Of a stretch of 64,000 nt of DNA, positions 41,241 to 51,036 are shown piece after piece. The notes beneath the pieces were generated by a model. It did no database searches and was not told the DNA's origin. It saw nothing but the letters and a program-made list of their open reading frames with translations. Numbering within the stretch: the first letter of the stretch is position 1; each line of letters begins with the position of its first letter. Source of the DNA: CAMPKL01 sp963817465 (GTDB taxonomy: Bacteria; Acidobacteriota; Terriglobia; Bryobacterales; UBA6623). A program made the position numbers and the translations under genes. The stretch covers positions 186,001 to 250,000 of the forward strand of contig CAWFOP010000018.1 in assembly GCA_963817465.1 (NCBI GenBank). Direction: 5' to 3'.

Positions 41241-42388
41241 AGCTGCGACGCCTCCAGGAAGACGGCCAGCGTGCGCTCGGCGGCGCGGCGCCAAGTGAAT
41301 TCTCCGGCGCGCGCCAGCCCGGCCTTCACCAGCTTGCGGCGGCGCTCGGAGTCTTGCAGCGTACCGCGCAGCACGGCCGCCAAATCGTCGCTCGACTTAG
41401 GATCGAAGAAATGCGCGCAGCCGTCGGCGATCTCGCGCAACGGCGGGATATCGGAGCAAACCACCGGCAACTCCGCGGCCATCGCTTCGAGCACCGGCAT
41501 TCCGAACCCTTCAAAGGTCGACGGGAACACCAGCGCCTCGGCGAATTTGAACAGGCCGATCAATCGCTCGCGAGGCTGCCAGCCGAGCAAATGGGCCTTG
41601 TCGGCCAGACGCGCCGCGGCGAGCTTCTCTTGCAACCCGGCCCAGGCCTTTCCGCGCAGCCCGCAAATCGCCAGATGAAGCTCCGATCCCTCGCGCACGA
41701 GCGCGCTGTACGCCTCGATCAGAGCCTCCCAATTCTTGTGGGGATGCACGGTTGATACCGCCAGCAAGTAGCGCGCGTCCGCCGGCAGTCCGGACTGCGC
41801 GGGAATCTCGGGGCCATAGCGCTCGTTCTCACGTAGTCCGAAGAAGTCCTTCTCGACCCCGTGCCGAATGACGCGCACCTTGCTCGAAGGGACGCCGTAA
41901 ACCTCGTCGATGTCGCGCTTCGAATTGTCTGAAACCGTGATGATCAGCGCGGAGTTGTCGACGGCCGACTTGACGCTCCAGTTCCAGGCGCGGCGTTCGA
42001 GAAAGCCGAAATTATCGGGCTGCCGAACGTGCTGCAGGTCGTGGATCACCGTCACGCGGCGGCCCGAGCCCCACCGCGGCGCCGTGAATCCCGGCGAAAA
42101 CAGGACGTCCAGCCGATCGGCGCGCGTTTGGGACGGCAGCCGCAGTTGTTCCCAAATCAGCCGGCCCGGGCGAAACGCGGCTTTGACTCCGGTGGCGACA
42201 GGCGCGAAGTTCGCCTCCGCCGGACACAGTTCCGCGTCGGTCTCGCGGTTCATGTAGACGAAATATTCGTTGCGGCGATCGATTTCCGCAAGGGCGGCGA
42301 GCAGGTTGCGGAGATAGATTTCGGTTCCGCCGACGCCCCCCGGAATCAAATAGAGGGCGTTGACGCCGATACGCAGGCGGGAAGGCAT
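41237..42388 (-). CDS. Family 4 glycosyltransferase
   Basis: 383 residues, GT-B fold. N-terminal acceptor domain RIGVNALYLIPGGVGGTEIYLRNLL; the linker VRVIRHGVEKDFFG; C-terminal nucleotide-sugar domain with LLAVSTVHPHKNWEALIEAY, HLAICGLRGKAW, LLGWQPRERLIGLFKFAEALVFPSTFEGFGMPVLEAMA (the conserved E-x7-E signature) and VCSDIPPLREIADGCA. It is complete. It probably makes a surface polysaccharide or glycoconjugate. It lies between DUF58 (51 bases upstream) and the TMTC-like protein (4-base overlap). Confidence 0.93.
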   Translation of the reverse strand: MPSRLRIGVNALYLIPGGVGGTEIYLRNLLAALAEIDRRNEYFVYMNRETDAELCPAEANFAPVATGVKAAFRPGRLIWEQLRLPSQTRADRLDVLFSPGFTAPRWGSGRRVTVIHDLQHVRQPDNFGFLERRAWNWSVKSAVDNSALIITVSDNSKRDIDEVYGVPSSKVRVIRHGVEKDFFGLRENERYGPEIPAQSGLPADARYLLAVSTVHPHKNWEALIEAYSALVREGSELHLAICGLRGKAWAGLQEKLAAARLADKAHLLGWQPRERLIGLFKFAEALVFPSTFEGFGMPVLEAMAAELPVVCSDIPPLREIADGCAHFFDPKSSDDLAAVLRGTLQDSERRRKLVKAGLARAGEFTWRRAAERTLAVFLEASQL

Positions 42389-42439
42389 TCGAGTCGACGG
42401 AAGCTTTCAGGATACTGTTTTGGTTCGGCCGAGCGCGCT

Positions 42440-43675
42440 TTATGCCTGAAAAACAGGCGCGCCGGCGCGAGGGGAGATGGAAAACACGTGCTCGGTCGCC
42501 TCGTCATCGCGCAGCGCCGGCGGCGGCGGCCCGTCCGGCCCCGCGCTCTGAACGAGCGCCAGGTAGGTCAGCAGGTCGAAGATCTCCGCGCCCTCGGAGC
42601 CGCAGCGGATCACCCGCTCGTCCGACGCGAACAGGACTTCGGCCCGAGATTCATGCAACCGCCAGGCGACCGCGGCGCACAAGCACACCTGCCGCTCGAA
42701 TTCCGTCGCGGCGGCGAATGCCGGAACGCGCCGGTCGAAAACGAGCTTCACGCGACGCTCGTCGTCGCGCGCGAACTCGCGCACCCAAAGGTCGCCGCTC
42801 CGCGCCGTGGCCTTCCAGTGGACGAAGCGCGCGCTGTCGCCGCTGACGGCAGGGCGAATACGGTAGAGGTCGTGGCTGTCTCCCCGCGTGCGGCCTTGGG
42901 CCTGGCGCTCCAGCTCCTCGAGCGTGCGCGCTACGTCCTGGGTCATCTCGACCGACGGGTAGACGACGATCTCGTCGTTCAGCCGCAGCTTCACACGCCG
43001 CGTAACGAATCCGAACGGGAACCTGGTCTCGAGAGCGACTTGTCCGTTGCGGTAACGCCCGCGTTGCGAGAATGTCGCCTGCGAGGAAGCGGAGAGCTCC
43101 TCCTGCGGACCCAAGTAAGGGAAGTAGAGATCTTGCAGCGCAAAATCGGCGCCCTCGTCGACCACGCAAACCTTGAAGCCGACCGACGGCATCCAGCGCT
43201 TGAGGTTCCTGACGGCGATCCGCGCCAGAGCCGGCTGACCCGCGAAGAGATGATCGGGCAGCGCAAGACGCAACTGCAACCCCGACAGATCGAGTCGCGA
43301 CACGAGGCCGGACACCAACATGGCGGCTAGCATCGCGCTCAGGACCAGATAGATGAGGTTGCTGCCCGAGTAGATCGCGGCGGCGGCCACCAGCAGCAGC
43401 AGGGCGATGTATCCGGCTCCCGCCTTCGTCACCGGGGCCGTCCACCTGAACCGCCGCGATGTGATCAGCGCGGCGACAAGCGGCGCCGTGAGCAGCATCG
43501 CCGCTGCGCACAGCAGCACCGCGCCAAGGGCCGCGAATGCGCCAATCGTTTGGTCGCCGTAGACCCAGAAAAAGGATGCGAGCGCAGCCAGAAACGCGGC
43601 CGCCGCGAGGCACACAGCAGCTAGCCAGGCATTGCCCGGACGCCCGAGCAGCAACGACATTCCTTTCTTCGGCAT
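42440..43675 (-). CDS. DUF58 domain membrane protein
   Basis: 411 residues. Four hydrophobic segments are grouped at the N-terminus (about residues 12-35, 37-60, 78-100 and 105-125), followed by a long cytoplasmic or periplasmic domain with RYRNGQVALETRFPFGFVTRR, DLYRIRPAVSGDSARFVHWKATARSGDLWVREF, the DUF58 hallmark, and a C-terminal von Willebrand A-like stretch. In many genomes DUF58 proteins act next to a MoxR AAA ATPase and a TgpA-type transglutaminase. Here the transglutaminase is 15 kb away and no MoxR is visible in the window. First gene of the minus run to MaoC. Confidence 0.9.
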   Translation of the reverse strand: MPKKGMSLLLGRPGNAWLAAVCLAAAAFLAALASFFWVYGDQTIGAFAALGAVLLCAAAMLLTAPLVAALITSRRFRWTAPVTKAGAGYIALLLLVAAAAIYSGSNLIYLVLSAMLAAMLVSGLVSRLDLSGLQLRLALPDHLFAGQPALARIAVRNLKRWMPSVGFKVCVVDEGADFALQDLYFPYLGPQEELSASSQATFSQRGRYRNGQVALETRFPFGFVTRRVKLRLNDEIVVYPSVEMTQDVARTLEELERQAQGRTRGDSHDLYRIRPAVSGDSARFVHWKATARSGDLWVREFARDDERRVKLVFDRRVPAFAAATEFERQVCLCAAVAWRLHESRAEVLFASDERVIRCGSEGAEIFDLLTYLALVQSAGPDGPPPPALRDDEATEHVFSISPRAGAPVFQA

Positions 43676-43678
43676 CGT

Positions 43679-43704
43679 GCTGGGGCGCCGTGCGGAGCCC
43701 CAGC
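43679..43704 (+). repeat. Hairpin between divergent DUF58 and peptidase genes
   Basis: GCTGGGGC, loop GCCGTGCGGA, GCCCCAGC: perfect 8-bp arms, 4 bases from the DUF58 start. The TGCGGAGCCC core recurs at 23169-23178. Without a T tract it is not a terminator; it might be a small repeat element or operator. Confidence 0.45.
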
Positions 43705-43758
43705 GAATTCTAGCAGCGCGCCCCTCGGGTCTTCGCTCTACGGTAACCTCAGGAAAGC

Positions 43759-45867
43759 GTGCGTCGAACCGCCCTCTTGCTCGCCTTAATTGCGCGGGCC
43801 CTTTTCGCCCAAGAGGCGGCTCCCGCCGTCGCCGTCAGCGGCGCATCCGCGGGCGGCGACGCCTTCGACTATTACGCGCTGCAGCGCGTGGCCAGAATTT
43901 CAGACCCGCGGTTGTCGCCCGACGGGGCTCGCATTGCGTTTGTCGTCGGGAAGGTGTCGCTCTCCGCCAACGCCGTCGAGAGTAACATCTGGGTCACGTC
44001 GAGCGACGGCGGAACGGCCACTCAAATCACCTTCGACGGCGATACGAACTCGCGCCCGCGCTGGTCGCCGGACTCGAGCCGGCTGGCCTACATTTCGAAC
44101 CGTTCCGGCTCGTCGCAGATCTGGACGATGAACGCCGACGGCTCCGGCGCCAAGCAGCTCACGGAGCTCTCGACCGAAGCTGACGGGGTCTTGTTCTCGC
44201 CTGACGGAGAACGTCTGGTCTACCTGAGCCGCGTGTTTCCCGCTTGCGCCGCCGACGACGCCTGCAACGCTCGCCGCCTCGAGGAGGCGGAGAACGACCC
44301 GGTGAAGGCGCGCATCTTCGAGCGCCTGCTATACCGCCACTGGACGGCATGGGACGACGGCCGGCGCAGCCACCTGTTTTCTTTGTCGTTGGCGGGCGAG
44401 GCGGAGCCGATCGACCTCACGCCCGGAACGCTCGACGTGCCGCCGTTCTCCTTGGGCGGACCGGACGGTTATGACATCTCGCCGGACGGCCAAGAAGTTT
44501 GCTACGAGCTCAAGGCCGGGCTGGAACAAGAACGCAGCACGAACATCGACCTCTGGACGGTCCCGATCCAGGGCGGGCGCCCCACCCAAGTCACGCGGAA
44601 TCCGGCGGCCGACGTTTCGCCCGCCTATTCGCCGGACGGCCGCTTCCTGGCCTACCGCGCGCAGGAGCGGCCCGGCTACGAAAGCGATCGCTTCCGGTTG
44701 TTCATTCAAGACCGCAGCAGCGGCGAGGCCGTGCCGCTCACCGACACTCTCGACCGTTGGGTGACAAGCCTCGCATGGTCGCCCGACTCGACGCGCTTGT
44801 TCTTCACGGCCGAAGATCGCGGCCGCCAGCCGATCTACACCGTGCGCGCCAGCGGAGGCCCCACGCAGGTGGCCGTCTACGGCGACGCGCATCACGACGA
44901 CGTCCAACTGCGGCCCGACGGCAAGTCGATGATCTACAGCGCCTCGAGCGGCTCGCGGCCGGTCGAGATCTACCGCGCGTTCTCCGGCGGCGGCCAACCC
45001 GAGCGCTTGACCCACATCAACGATCAATTGCTCGACCGCTACAAGCTCGACGCCTTGGAAGAAGTCAGCTACCTGGGGCGCGACGGAGCGGCGCTGTCCG
45101 GCTTCGTGGCCAAACCTCCGAATTTCAACCTGGAGTCGCGTTATCCGCTGCTGGTGCTGATCCACGGCGGTCCGCAGGGCGCATGGGGCGAAGATTGGAG
45201 CTATCGCTGGAATCCGCAGGTCTTCGCCGCCGCGGGATTCGTCGTTTTCATGCCGAACCCGCGCGGCTCGACCGGCTACGGGCAGGCTTTCACCGATGCG
45301 GTTCGCTCCGACTGGGGCGGCAAGGCGTTCGACGACATCATCGCCGGGGTCGATTCGATGCTCGCCCGGCCCTATGTCGACGCCACCCGCGTCGCGGCCG
45401 CCGGCGCATCCTACGGCGGCTACATGATCGACTGGATGCTCGGCCACACCGACCGCTTTAACGCTCTGGTCTCGCACGACGGCGTCTACGACCTCAAAAG
45501 CTTCTTCGGCTCGACCGAAGAGCTCTGGTTTCCGCTTTGGGACCTGGAAGGGCCGCCCTGGGACCGGCAAGAGCAGTACGAAAAGTGGTCGCCCAGCTCC
45601 TACGTCAAGAACTTCAAGACCCCCACGCTCGTCGTCCACGGCCAGCTCGATTACCGCGTGCCCGTCACGCAAGGCATGCAACTGTTTACGGCGCTGCAAA
45701 TGCGCGACGTGCCGTCGAAGTTTCTGTATTTCCCCGACGAGGGCCACTGGGTGACGAAGCCGCGCAACAGCATTCTCTGGCACCAGACGGTCATCGAGTG
45801 GCTGCAGCGTTGGACCAAGCCCGGGGCGACCGCCGCGCCGGCGGCGAACGCGGCGAGCCGGCCCTGA
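43759..45867 (+). CDS. Exported S9-family prolyl oligopeptidase-like peptidase
   Basis: 702 residues from GTG 43759, with a short signal peptide (RRTALLLALIARALFAQE). The N-terminal 400 residues form a TolB/DPP-IV-like beta-propeller with WD40-like WSPDSSRLAYISN repeats (RWSPDSSRL, YSPDGRFLAYRA, WSPDSTRLFFTA). The C-terminal alpha/beta hydrolase has HGGPQGAWGEDWSYRWNPQ (oxyanion region), nucleophile GASYGGYMIDW, the Asp in HGQLDYRVPV and the His in FPDEGHWV. The catalytic triad is complete. It would trim peptides in the periplasm. The next gene follows after 35 bases. Confidence 0.95.
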   Translation: MRRTALLLALIARALFAQEAAPAVAVSGASAGGDAFDYYALQRVARISDPRLSPDGARIAFVVGKVSLSANAVESNIWVTSSDGGTATQITFDGDTNSRPRWSPDSSRLAYISNRSGSSQIWTMNADGSGAKQLTELSTEADGVLFSPDGERLVYLSRVFPACAADDACNARRLEEAENDPVKARIFERLLYRHWTAWDDGRRSHLFSLSLAGEAEPIDLTPGTLDVPPFSLGGPDGYDISPDGQEVCYELKAGLEQERSTNIDLWTVPIQGGRPTQVTRNPAADVSPAYSPDGRFLAYRAQERPGYESDRFRLFIQDRSSGEAVPLTDTLDRWVTSLAWSPDSTRLFFTAEDRGRQPIYTVRASGGPTQVAVYGDAHHDDVQLRPDGKSMIYSASSGSRPVEIYRAFSGGGQPERLTHINDQLLDRYKLDALEEVSYLGRDGAALSGFVAKPPNFNLESRYPLLVLIHGGPQGAWGEDWSYRWNPQVFAAAGFVVFMPNPRGSTGYGQAFTDAVRSDWGGKAFDDIIAGVDSMLARPYVDATRVAAAGASYGGYMIDWMLGHTDRFNALVSHDGVYDLKSFFGSTEELWFPLWDLEGPPWDRQEQYEKWSPSSYVKNFKTPTLVVHGQLDYRVPVTQGMQLFTALQMRDVPSKFLYFPDEGHWVTKPRNSILWHQTVIEWLQRWTKPGATAAPAANAASRP

Positions 45868-45902
45868 GCCGGCGGGTCGTTCCTCCGCGGCGGAGTTGAG
45901 GC

Positions 45903-48366
45903 TTGCAGACCCTTGTCGAGCTGTTCCGACGCTTTGATGCGCTCGGCGAGAGAGAAGCGGTCGGTCTTTACAACGGCTATCACACGCGCAAGATCACTTA
46001 TGCGCAACTCGCTGCGCAGGCGCGCGCGGCGGCGGCTCTGCTGCGCTCGCGAGGCCTGATCAAGGGCGACCGCGTTCTGCTGTGGGCGCCGAACAGCCCG
46101 GAGTGGGCCGCGGCGTTCTGGGGCTGCATATTGATCGGGGCGCCGGTCGTGCCGCTCGACGCCCGCTCGAGCCCGGAGTTCGTCCAACGAGTGGCGCGGC
46201 AAGCGAACGTCAAGCTGGCGCTGAGCGGCGAAGGACTGGAGGCGGACGTCGGCGCCGCGGTCTTACGGCTTGGGCGAATCGAGCGGGCGTCTGCGATCGA
46301 CATCTCAGAGAACATCGGCCCCGACGACATCGCCGAGATCGTGTTCACCTCCGGCTCGACGAGCGAGCCCCAAGGAGTTGTCCACCGCCATCGCAACATC
46401 TGCTCCAACTTGACCGGCGTCGACAATGAAATCGGGCGGTATCGCGGTTGGGCGCGGCCGTTTCAGCCGCTCCGCATCCTCGACCTGCTGCCGCTCAGCC
46501 ATCTGTTCGGCCAGACGATGGGACTATTCATTGCGCCCCTGGTCGGCGGTGCGGCGTTGTTCACCACGCAGTTGAGCGCGCCCGCAATGCTCGACGTGAT
46601 CCGTCGCGACCGCGTCTCCGTGCTCGTCGCGGCTCCGCAAATGGCGGCGCATCTGCGCGACGAGCTGGCGCGACGGTCAAAGCGGGAACCGCGGCCGCTT
46701 AGCCTCAAAGGAGTTGCGGCCATCGCTGAATCCTGGTGGCGACACCGCGACATTCATCGCCTCACCGGGTGGAAATTTTGGGCTCTCGTCGTTGGCGGCG
46801 CCTCGCTCGACGAAAGCGTCGAGGAGTTCTACCGCCGCGTCGGGTTCGCCGTCATTCAAGGCTACGGATTGACCGAAGCGAGCCCCGTGGTCGCGGTCAA
46901 CCACCCGTTTTCGACACGCAAGGGTTCCATCGGCAAGGCGCTGCCGGGTCAGGAAGTCCGTCTTGCGCCGGACGGCGAAATTCTCGTGCGCGGGGCGAGC
47001 GTCGCCGTGGACTATCTCGGCCAAGAGGCGGGCGCCGGCAAGGTCCGCGACGGCTGGCTGCACACCGGCGATATCGGCGAGATCGACGCCGAAGGCCGCC
47101 TTTACTTTCGTGGGCGCAAGAGCGACGTGATCGTTCGCCCCGATGGCCTGAACGTGTTTCCCGGCGACATCGAGGCCGTTCTCAACCGCGAGCCGGACGT
47201 CGCCGAGTGCACGGCGGTCGGGGTCGATGGGCGCGTGCACGCCGCTCTCGTGCTGCACGACGATGCACGTGAACCCGGCGAGATCGTCGCCGCGGCGAAC
47301 CGCGCTCTCGACTCGAGTCAGAGGATTCAAGACTGGTCCGTGTGGCGCAGCGACGAGCTGCCGCGGACGACCTCGACGATGAAGATTCGCAGGGGCGAGT
47401 TGGCCGAGCGCATCGCCGGCCGTGCGCCGGCGCCGAAAGCGGCCTCGCCGATCGACGAACTGTTAGGAGAGGCGGCGGCGACCGACCCCGACGCCGACCT
47501 CGACCTTTCGTCGCTCGAGCGCGTCGAGTTGCTGGCGCAAGCCGAAGAGCGCGTCGGTCGCGAGTTGGACGAGCAGAGCTTTTCGCAGGTGCGCACCGTC
47601 GGCGAGCTGCAAAACCTGCTCGCCGGCCAATCAAAGCCCGCTTCGAAGCCGGCGCATCCCTGGCTGCTCGAGCCGCGCTGGAATCGCTCCTGGCTCGTGC
47701 GACAGGCCCGCAGGGCGGCGCAGGAAATCGCGATCTTCCCGCTCTCGGGCCTGCTGATCGAAATCGAGACGATTGGCTTGGCGAACCTCGAAGGCCTGCG
47801 GCCGCCCGTGTTGTTCATCGCCAATCACGCCAGCCACTTCGACACGCTGGTCGTGCTGCGCAGCTCTCCCGAAAAGCTGGCGCCGCCGCATCGCCCCGGC
47901 CATGTCGCAAGACTTTTTTGCGGCCCTATTCGACCCCTCGGCCGCCTGGGCCGCGCGCCTCGGCGACCTGTCAGAGTACCTGGCCGCCTGCGGACTGTTC
48001 AACGCCTATCCGCTGCCCCGGTCGCTCAGCGGCGCCCGGCGCGCCCTGCGCTACACCGGCTCGCTGGTCGATGCCGGCTGGTGCCCGCTGCTCTATCCCG
48101 AGGGCACGCGCTCGCCCGACGGCCGCATGCTGCCGTTCCAGCCCGGCGTCGGTCTGATGGCTCAGGAGCTCGGCTTGGCCGTCGTCCCGATTCACCTGCA
48201 AGGCCTGTTCGAGATTTATTCGATTCACGACGAGCGGCCGAAGCACGGCAAGGCGACTGTCCGCATCGGCGGTCCGCTCGATCTGAGCGGCGCCGGCTCC
48301 TATCAAGAAGCCGCCGGCCGCGCCGAACGGGCGATGCGAGCCCTGGCCGGCGAGAGCGAAACGTGA
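45903..48366 (+). CDS. Acyl-activating ligase-ACP-acyltransferase fusion (frameshift near 47858-47868)
   Basis: About 820 residues from TTG 45903. Residues 1-510 are an AMP-forming ligase: EIVFTSGSTSEPQGV (A3 motif), GYGLTEASPVVAVNH, WLHTGDIGEID (A7/A8) and the catalytic lysine region LPRTTSTMKIRR. Residues about 515-575 look like an acyl-carrier domain with LDLSSLERVELLAQAEERVG (the Ser would carry phosphopantetheine). The rest is PlsC-type, with IANHASHFDTL (NHxxxxD). A frame break then gives RRIAPAMSQDFFAALF, YPEGTRSPDGRML (FPEGTRS motif) and VVPIHLQGLFEIY. The order resembles Aas-like enzymes that activate a fatty acid and esterify a lysophospholipid. One extra base repairs the break. Confidence 0.86.
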
Positions 48367-48403
48367 ACGGGGCGCATCGTTCCCGAGGATGAATATGGCG
48401 AAG

Positions 48404-48424
48404 AGCCCCGTTATAATACGGGCT
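48404..48424 (+). promoter_or_regulatory. Promoter -10 box within an inverted repeat, upstream of the PhoB-like gene
   Basis: A perfect -10 TATAAT (48412-48417) is flanked by AGCCCCGT (48404-48411) and ACGGGCT (48418-48424), complementary arms with one bulged C. ATGAAT at 48389-48394 with 17-base spacing is a weak -35. A dimeric regulator bound here would block the promoter; activation from upstream is also possible. Confidence 0.5.
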
Positions 48425-48440
48425 GAATCTGGGGACCCGC

Positions 48441-49142
48441 ATGGCGAAGTCGATTCTCGTGATCGAAGACGATCGCGATATCTGGACTCTCCTCGAATAC
48501 AATCTGACGCGCGGCGGCTATCGAGTCGAATCAGCCGATCGTTTGGACGGCTGTCTCGAGCGCGTGGAGCGGGAGCGTCCCGATCTGATCATCTTGGACG
48601 TAATGTTGCCTGACGGCGACGGCTTTGATTTTTGCCGTGAGCTTCGCGCCAATCCCTCCACGAGCCGAATTCCGATCCTGTTCCTGACCGCCCGAAGCCA
48701 GGAAGTCGACAGAGTGCTGGGCCTGGAGATCGGCGGCGACGACTACATCACCAAGCCGTTCAGCCCCCGCGAGTTGCTGGCGCGCGTGCGTGCGCATCTC
48801 AGACGCAGCGGAGACGTTCCGGCCGACAAGAGCGCCGTCTCGCAGGAAGTCGGCCCATTGAGCATCGACGTCGCGGCGCGCAGGGTTTCGTTGAACGGCG
48901 AGCCTGTTTCGTTGACGGCCACCGAGTTTCGATTGCTCGAGTTCTTCCTCTCCAATCCCGGCAGGGTGTATAGCCGCGAGCAGTTGTTGCGGTCGATATG
49001 GGGCGAAGGCTGCCACGTCACGCCGCGCAACGTCGATGTGCATATTCGGCGCCTTCGCGAGCGGATCGAAGACCGGCCGGATGAGCCGCAATGGATTCAG
49101 ACCGTGCGCGGCTTCGGCTATCGCTTTGAAGTTCCCGCATGA
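48441..49142 (+). CDS. OmpR/PhoB-family response regulator
   Basis: 233 residues. Receiver residues 1-118: acidic pair EDDRD, phospho-acceptor Asp in LIILDVMLPDGDGF (about D53), T in FLTARS, K in YITKPFSPRELL. Winged-helix DNA-binding domain (about 130-230): VSLTATEFRLLEFFLSNPGRVYSREQLL, then RNVDVHIRRLRERIED and IQTVRGFGYRFE. All key residues are intact. It overlaps the kinase gene by four bases (ATGA). The family resemblance is to PhoB, but the signal cannot be deduced: no pst or pho genes are present. Confidence 0.95.
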   Translation: MAKSILVIEDDRDIWTLLEYNLTRGGYRVESADRLDGCLERVERERPDLIILDVMLPDGDGFDFCRELRANPSTSRIPILFLTARSQEVDRVLGLEIGGDDYITKPFSPRELLARVRAHLRRSGDVPADKSAVSQEVGPLSIDVAARRVSLNGEPVSLTATEFRLLEFFLSNPGRVYSREQLLRSIWGEGCHVTPRNVDVHIRRLRERIEDRPDEPQWIQTVRGFGYRFEVPA

Positions 49143-50923
49143 CCCGCCGGATTTTCGCCAAAATCCTGCTCACGATCGTCGCTCTCTTGGCGCTGGCCGG
49201 CCTCGGGGCCGAATACCTGGTCAGCCGCGCCACGGCTGAAAATCTCCGCAACGACCTGCGCGAATCTCTCGCCAAACAAGCCGAGCTGGCCAAACGCATC
49301 CTCGAAGCGAAACAGGGCGCGTCGTTCCAGGCCGCCTTCCTCGAGATCTCGGAGGTCTCCCGCGCGCGCGTCACCGTCATCAACGAGCAGGGCGTGGTCC
49401 AGGCCGACTCGGAAGCCGATCCCGCAACGATGGAAAACCATTCGACGCGGCCCGAGTTCGAGGAGGCGCTGGCCGGGCGAATCGGATACAACACGCGCCG
49501 CAGCAACACGGTCGGCGTCGAATTCCTGTACTGCGCGGTCCCGATGGCGGGCGGCGCCGTGCGGCTGGCTCTGCCGCTGTCCGCCATTGACGCGCGCGTC
49601 AGCCAAATCAGGGGCCAGATCCTCAGGATGTTGCTTCTGGCCCTGGCGCCGGCGATCGTGGTTGCGGCTTGGCTGGCGAGGCGGGTCTCGGCGCAACTTT
49701 CTCAAATCATCGCATACGCCAAGGATCTCGCCGGCGGCGAGTTCCAGGCGGAGTTACCCGAAGCGCACGGCATCGGCGAGCTCACCGAGCTCGCCGACAC
49801 CCTGCGCACCACGGGCGACCAACTGCGCTCCTCGTTCGAGCAGCTCCAGGACGAGCGCTCGCGCTTCGCCGCGGCGGTCAACGGCATCGGCGAGGGCATT
49901 CTCGTCGCCGATCGCAAACAGCGCGTCGTGCTGTTCAACCCGGCGATGGAGCAGATGATCCCCGGCCCGCGGCTTCAAAAGGGGGTTTCGTTACGGGACT
50001 GGCCGCAGCCCGAGATCCTCGACCTGTTCACGCGTGTGCTCGACAGCGGCGAGGCCTGTTCGGTCGACGTGCAGATCAACGACCCGATCGAGCGGTCGTG
50101 GAAAGTCTCCTGCGCCCCGATCCTGAGCCGCAAGGGCAAGGTTCACGCGGTGGTCGCCGTGTTTTACGACATCACCGAGCTCGAGCGCGTCGACCGCATG
50201 CGCAAGGACTTCGTCATCAACGTGTCGCATGAGCTGCGCACGCCCCTGGCGGCCATTCAGGGGTACGCCGAGACGCTGCTCGACGGGGCGATCGACGAGG
50301 AAGGCACCAACCGGCGCTTCATGAAGATCTTGTGGCAAAACGCCGAGCGCCTGGCGCAACTCACCGCCGATCTGATGACGCTGTCGCAGATCGAGGTCAA
50401 CACGCGCGAATTCCACTTTTCCCGCCACGACGTCAACGAAATCCTCGAGCAGGCGGCCGAGACGATTCGGACGATCGCCGAGAAGAAGGGCGTCACAATC
50501 ACGGTCGAGCGCGCCGCGCCGGACACGCCGGTGGACTGCGACTCCGGCGCCATCCACCAGGTCCTCACCAATTTGCTCGACAACGCCGCCAAATACACGC
50601 CCGACGGCGGCTCGATCCGTGTCGGAGCCGTGGCCAAAGGCTCCACTGTGGAGTTTTTCGTCTCCGACACCGGCATCGGCATCGCTCCGGAGCATATCCC
50701 CAGGCTGTTCGAGCGCTTCTACCGGGTCGACAAGGCGCGCTCCAGACAGCTCGGCGGCACCGGCCTTGGTCTGGCGATCGTCAAACACCTCGTCATCGCC
50801 CACCGCGGCTCCGTGCGAGTCGAGAGCAAGGCGGGGGAGGGGTCGACGTTCTACTTTGAAATCCCGCAGGTCGCCGTGGAAAACGCTCCGCCGCTGGAGT
50901 TTCGCCAGAAGGCTCTGTTCTGA
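49139..50923 (+). CDS. PhoR/ResE-like sensor histidine kinase
   Basis: 594 residues. Membrane segment 1 at about 6-26 (KILLTIVALLALAGLGAEYLV), a periplasmic sensory stretch of about 135 residues, segment 2 at about 160-182 (ILRMLLLALAPAIVVAAWL), then a HAMP-like linker (LSQIIAYAKDLAGGEFQAEL) and a PAS-like domain (RFAAAVNGIGEGILVADRKQRVVLFNPAMEQMI). The HisKA H-box is NVSHELRTPLAAIQGY, N-box LLDNAAKYTPDGG, G-boxes DTGIGIAPEHIPRLF and GGTGLGLAIVKHL. All motifs are intact. It is coupled to the upstream regulator and probably phosphorylates it; a second regulator follows. Confidence 0.95.
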   Translation: MTRRIFAKILLTIVALLALAGLGAEYLVSRATAENLRNDLRESLAKQAELAKRILEAKQGASFQAAFLEISEVSRARVTVINEQGVVQADSEADPATMENHSTRPEFEEALAGRIGYNTRRSNTVGVEFLYCAVPMAGGAVRLALPLSAIDARVSQIRGQILRMLLLALAPAIVVAAWLARRVSAQLSQIIAYAKDLAGGEFQAELPEAHGIGELTELADTLRTTGDQLRSSFEQLQDERSRFAAAVNGIGEGILVADRKQRVVLFNPAMEQMIPGPRLQKGVSLRDWPQPEILDLFTRVLDSGEACSVDVQINDPIERSWKVSCAPILSRKGKVHAVVAVFYDITELERVDRMRKDFVINVSHELRTPLAAIQGYAETLLDGAIDEEGTNRRFMKILWQNAERLAQLTADLMTLSQIEVNTREFHFSRHDVNEILEQAAETIRTIAEKKGVTITVERAAPDTPVDCDSGAIHQVLTNLLDNAAKYTPDGGSIRVGAVAKGSTVEFFVSDTGIGIAPEHIPRLFERFYRVDKARSRQLGGTGLGLAIVKHLVIAHRGSVRVESKAGEGSTFYFEIPQVAVENAPPLEFRQKALF

Positions 50924-50984
50924 GCCCGAAACCGCTCCCGACACGAAACGCTTTCGCCCAAAAACCGTTATGAAACATTAACCC

Positions 50985-51023
50985 GCTTGTCACGGATGAT
51001 TCACATGGCTGCGATAGCCTCAC
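50985..51023 (+). promoter_or_regulatory. TCAC repeats upstream of the second response regulator
   Basis: TCAC at 50990-50993 and 51001-51004 are 11 bases apart (TTGTCAC then GATTCAC), the spacing of OmpR/PhoB direct repeats; a third TCAC at 51020-51023 is out of phase. This is weak and may be chance, but would suit autoregulation by one of the two neighbouring regulators. Confidence 0.25.
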
Positions 51024-51036
51024 GGTCAGACAGCCT

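Noticed and set aside
50941..51036. Pho box before the second regulator
   Set aside because: Only TCAC repeats 11 bases apart; no consensus match strong enough to call.
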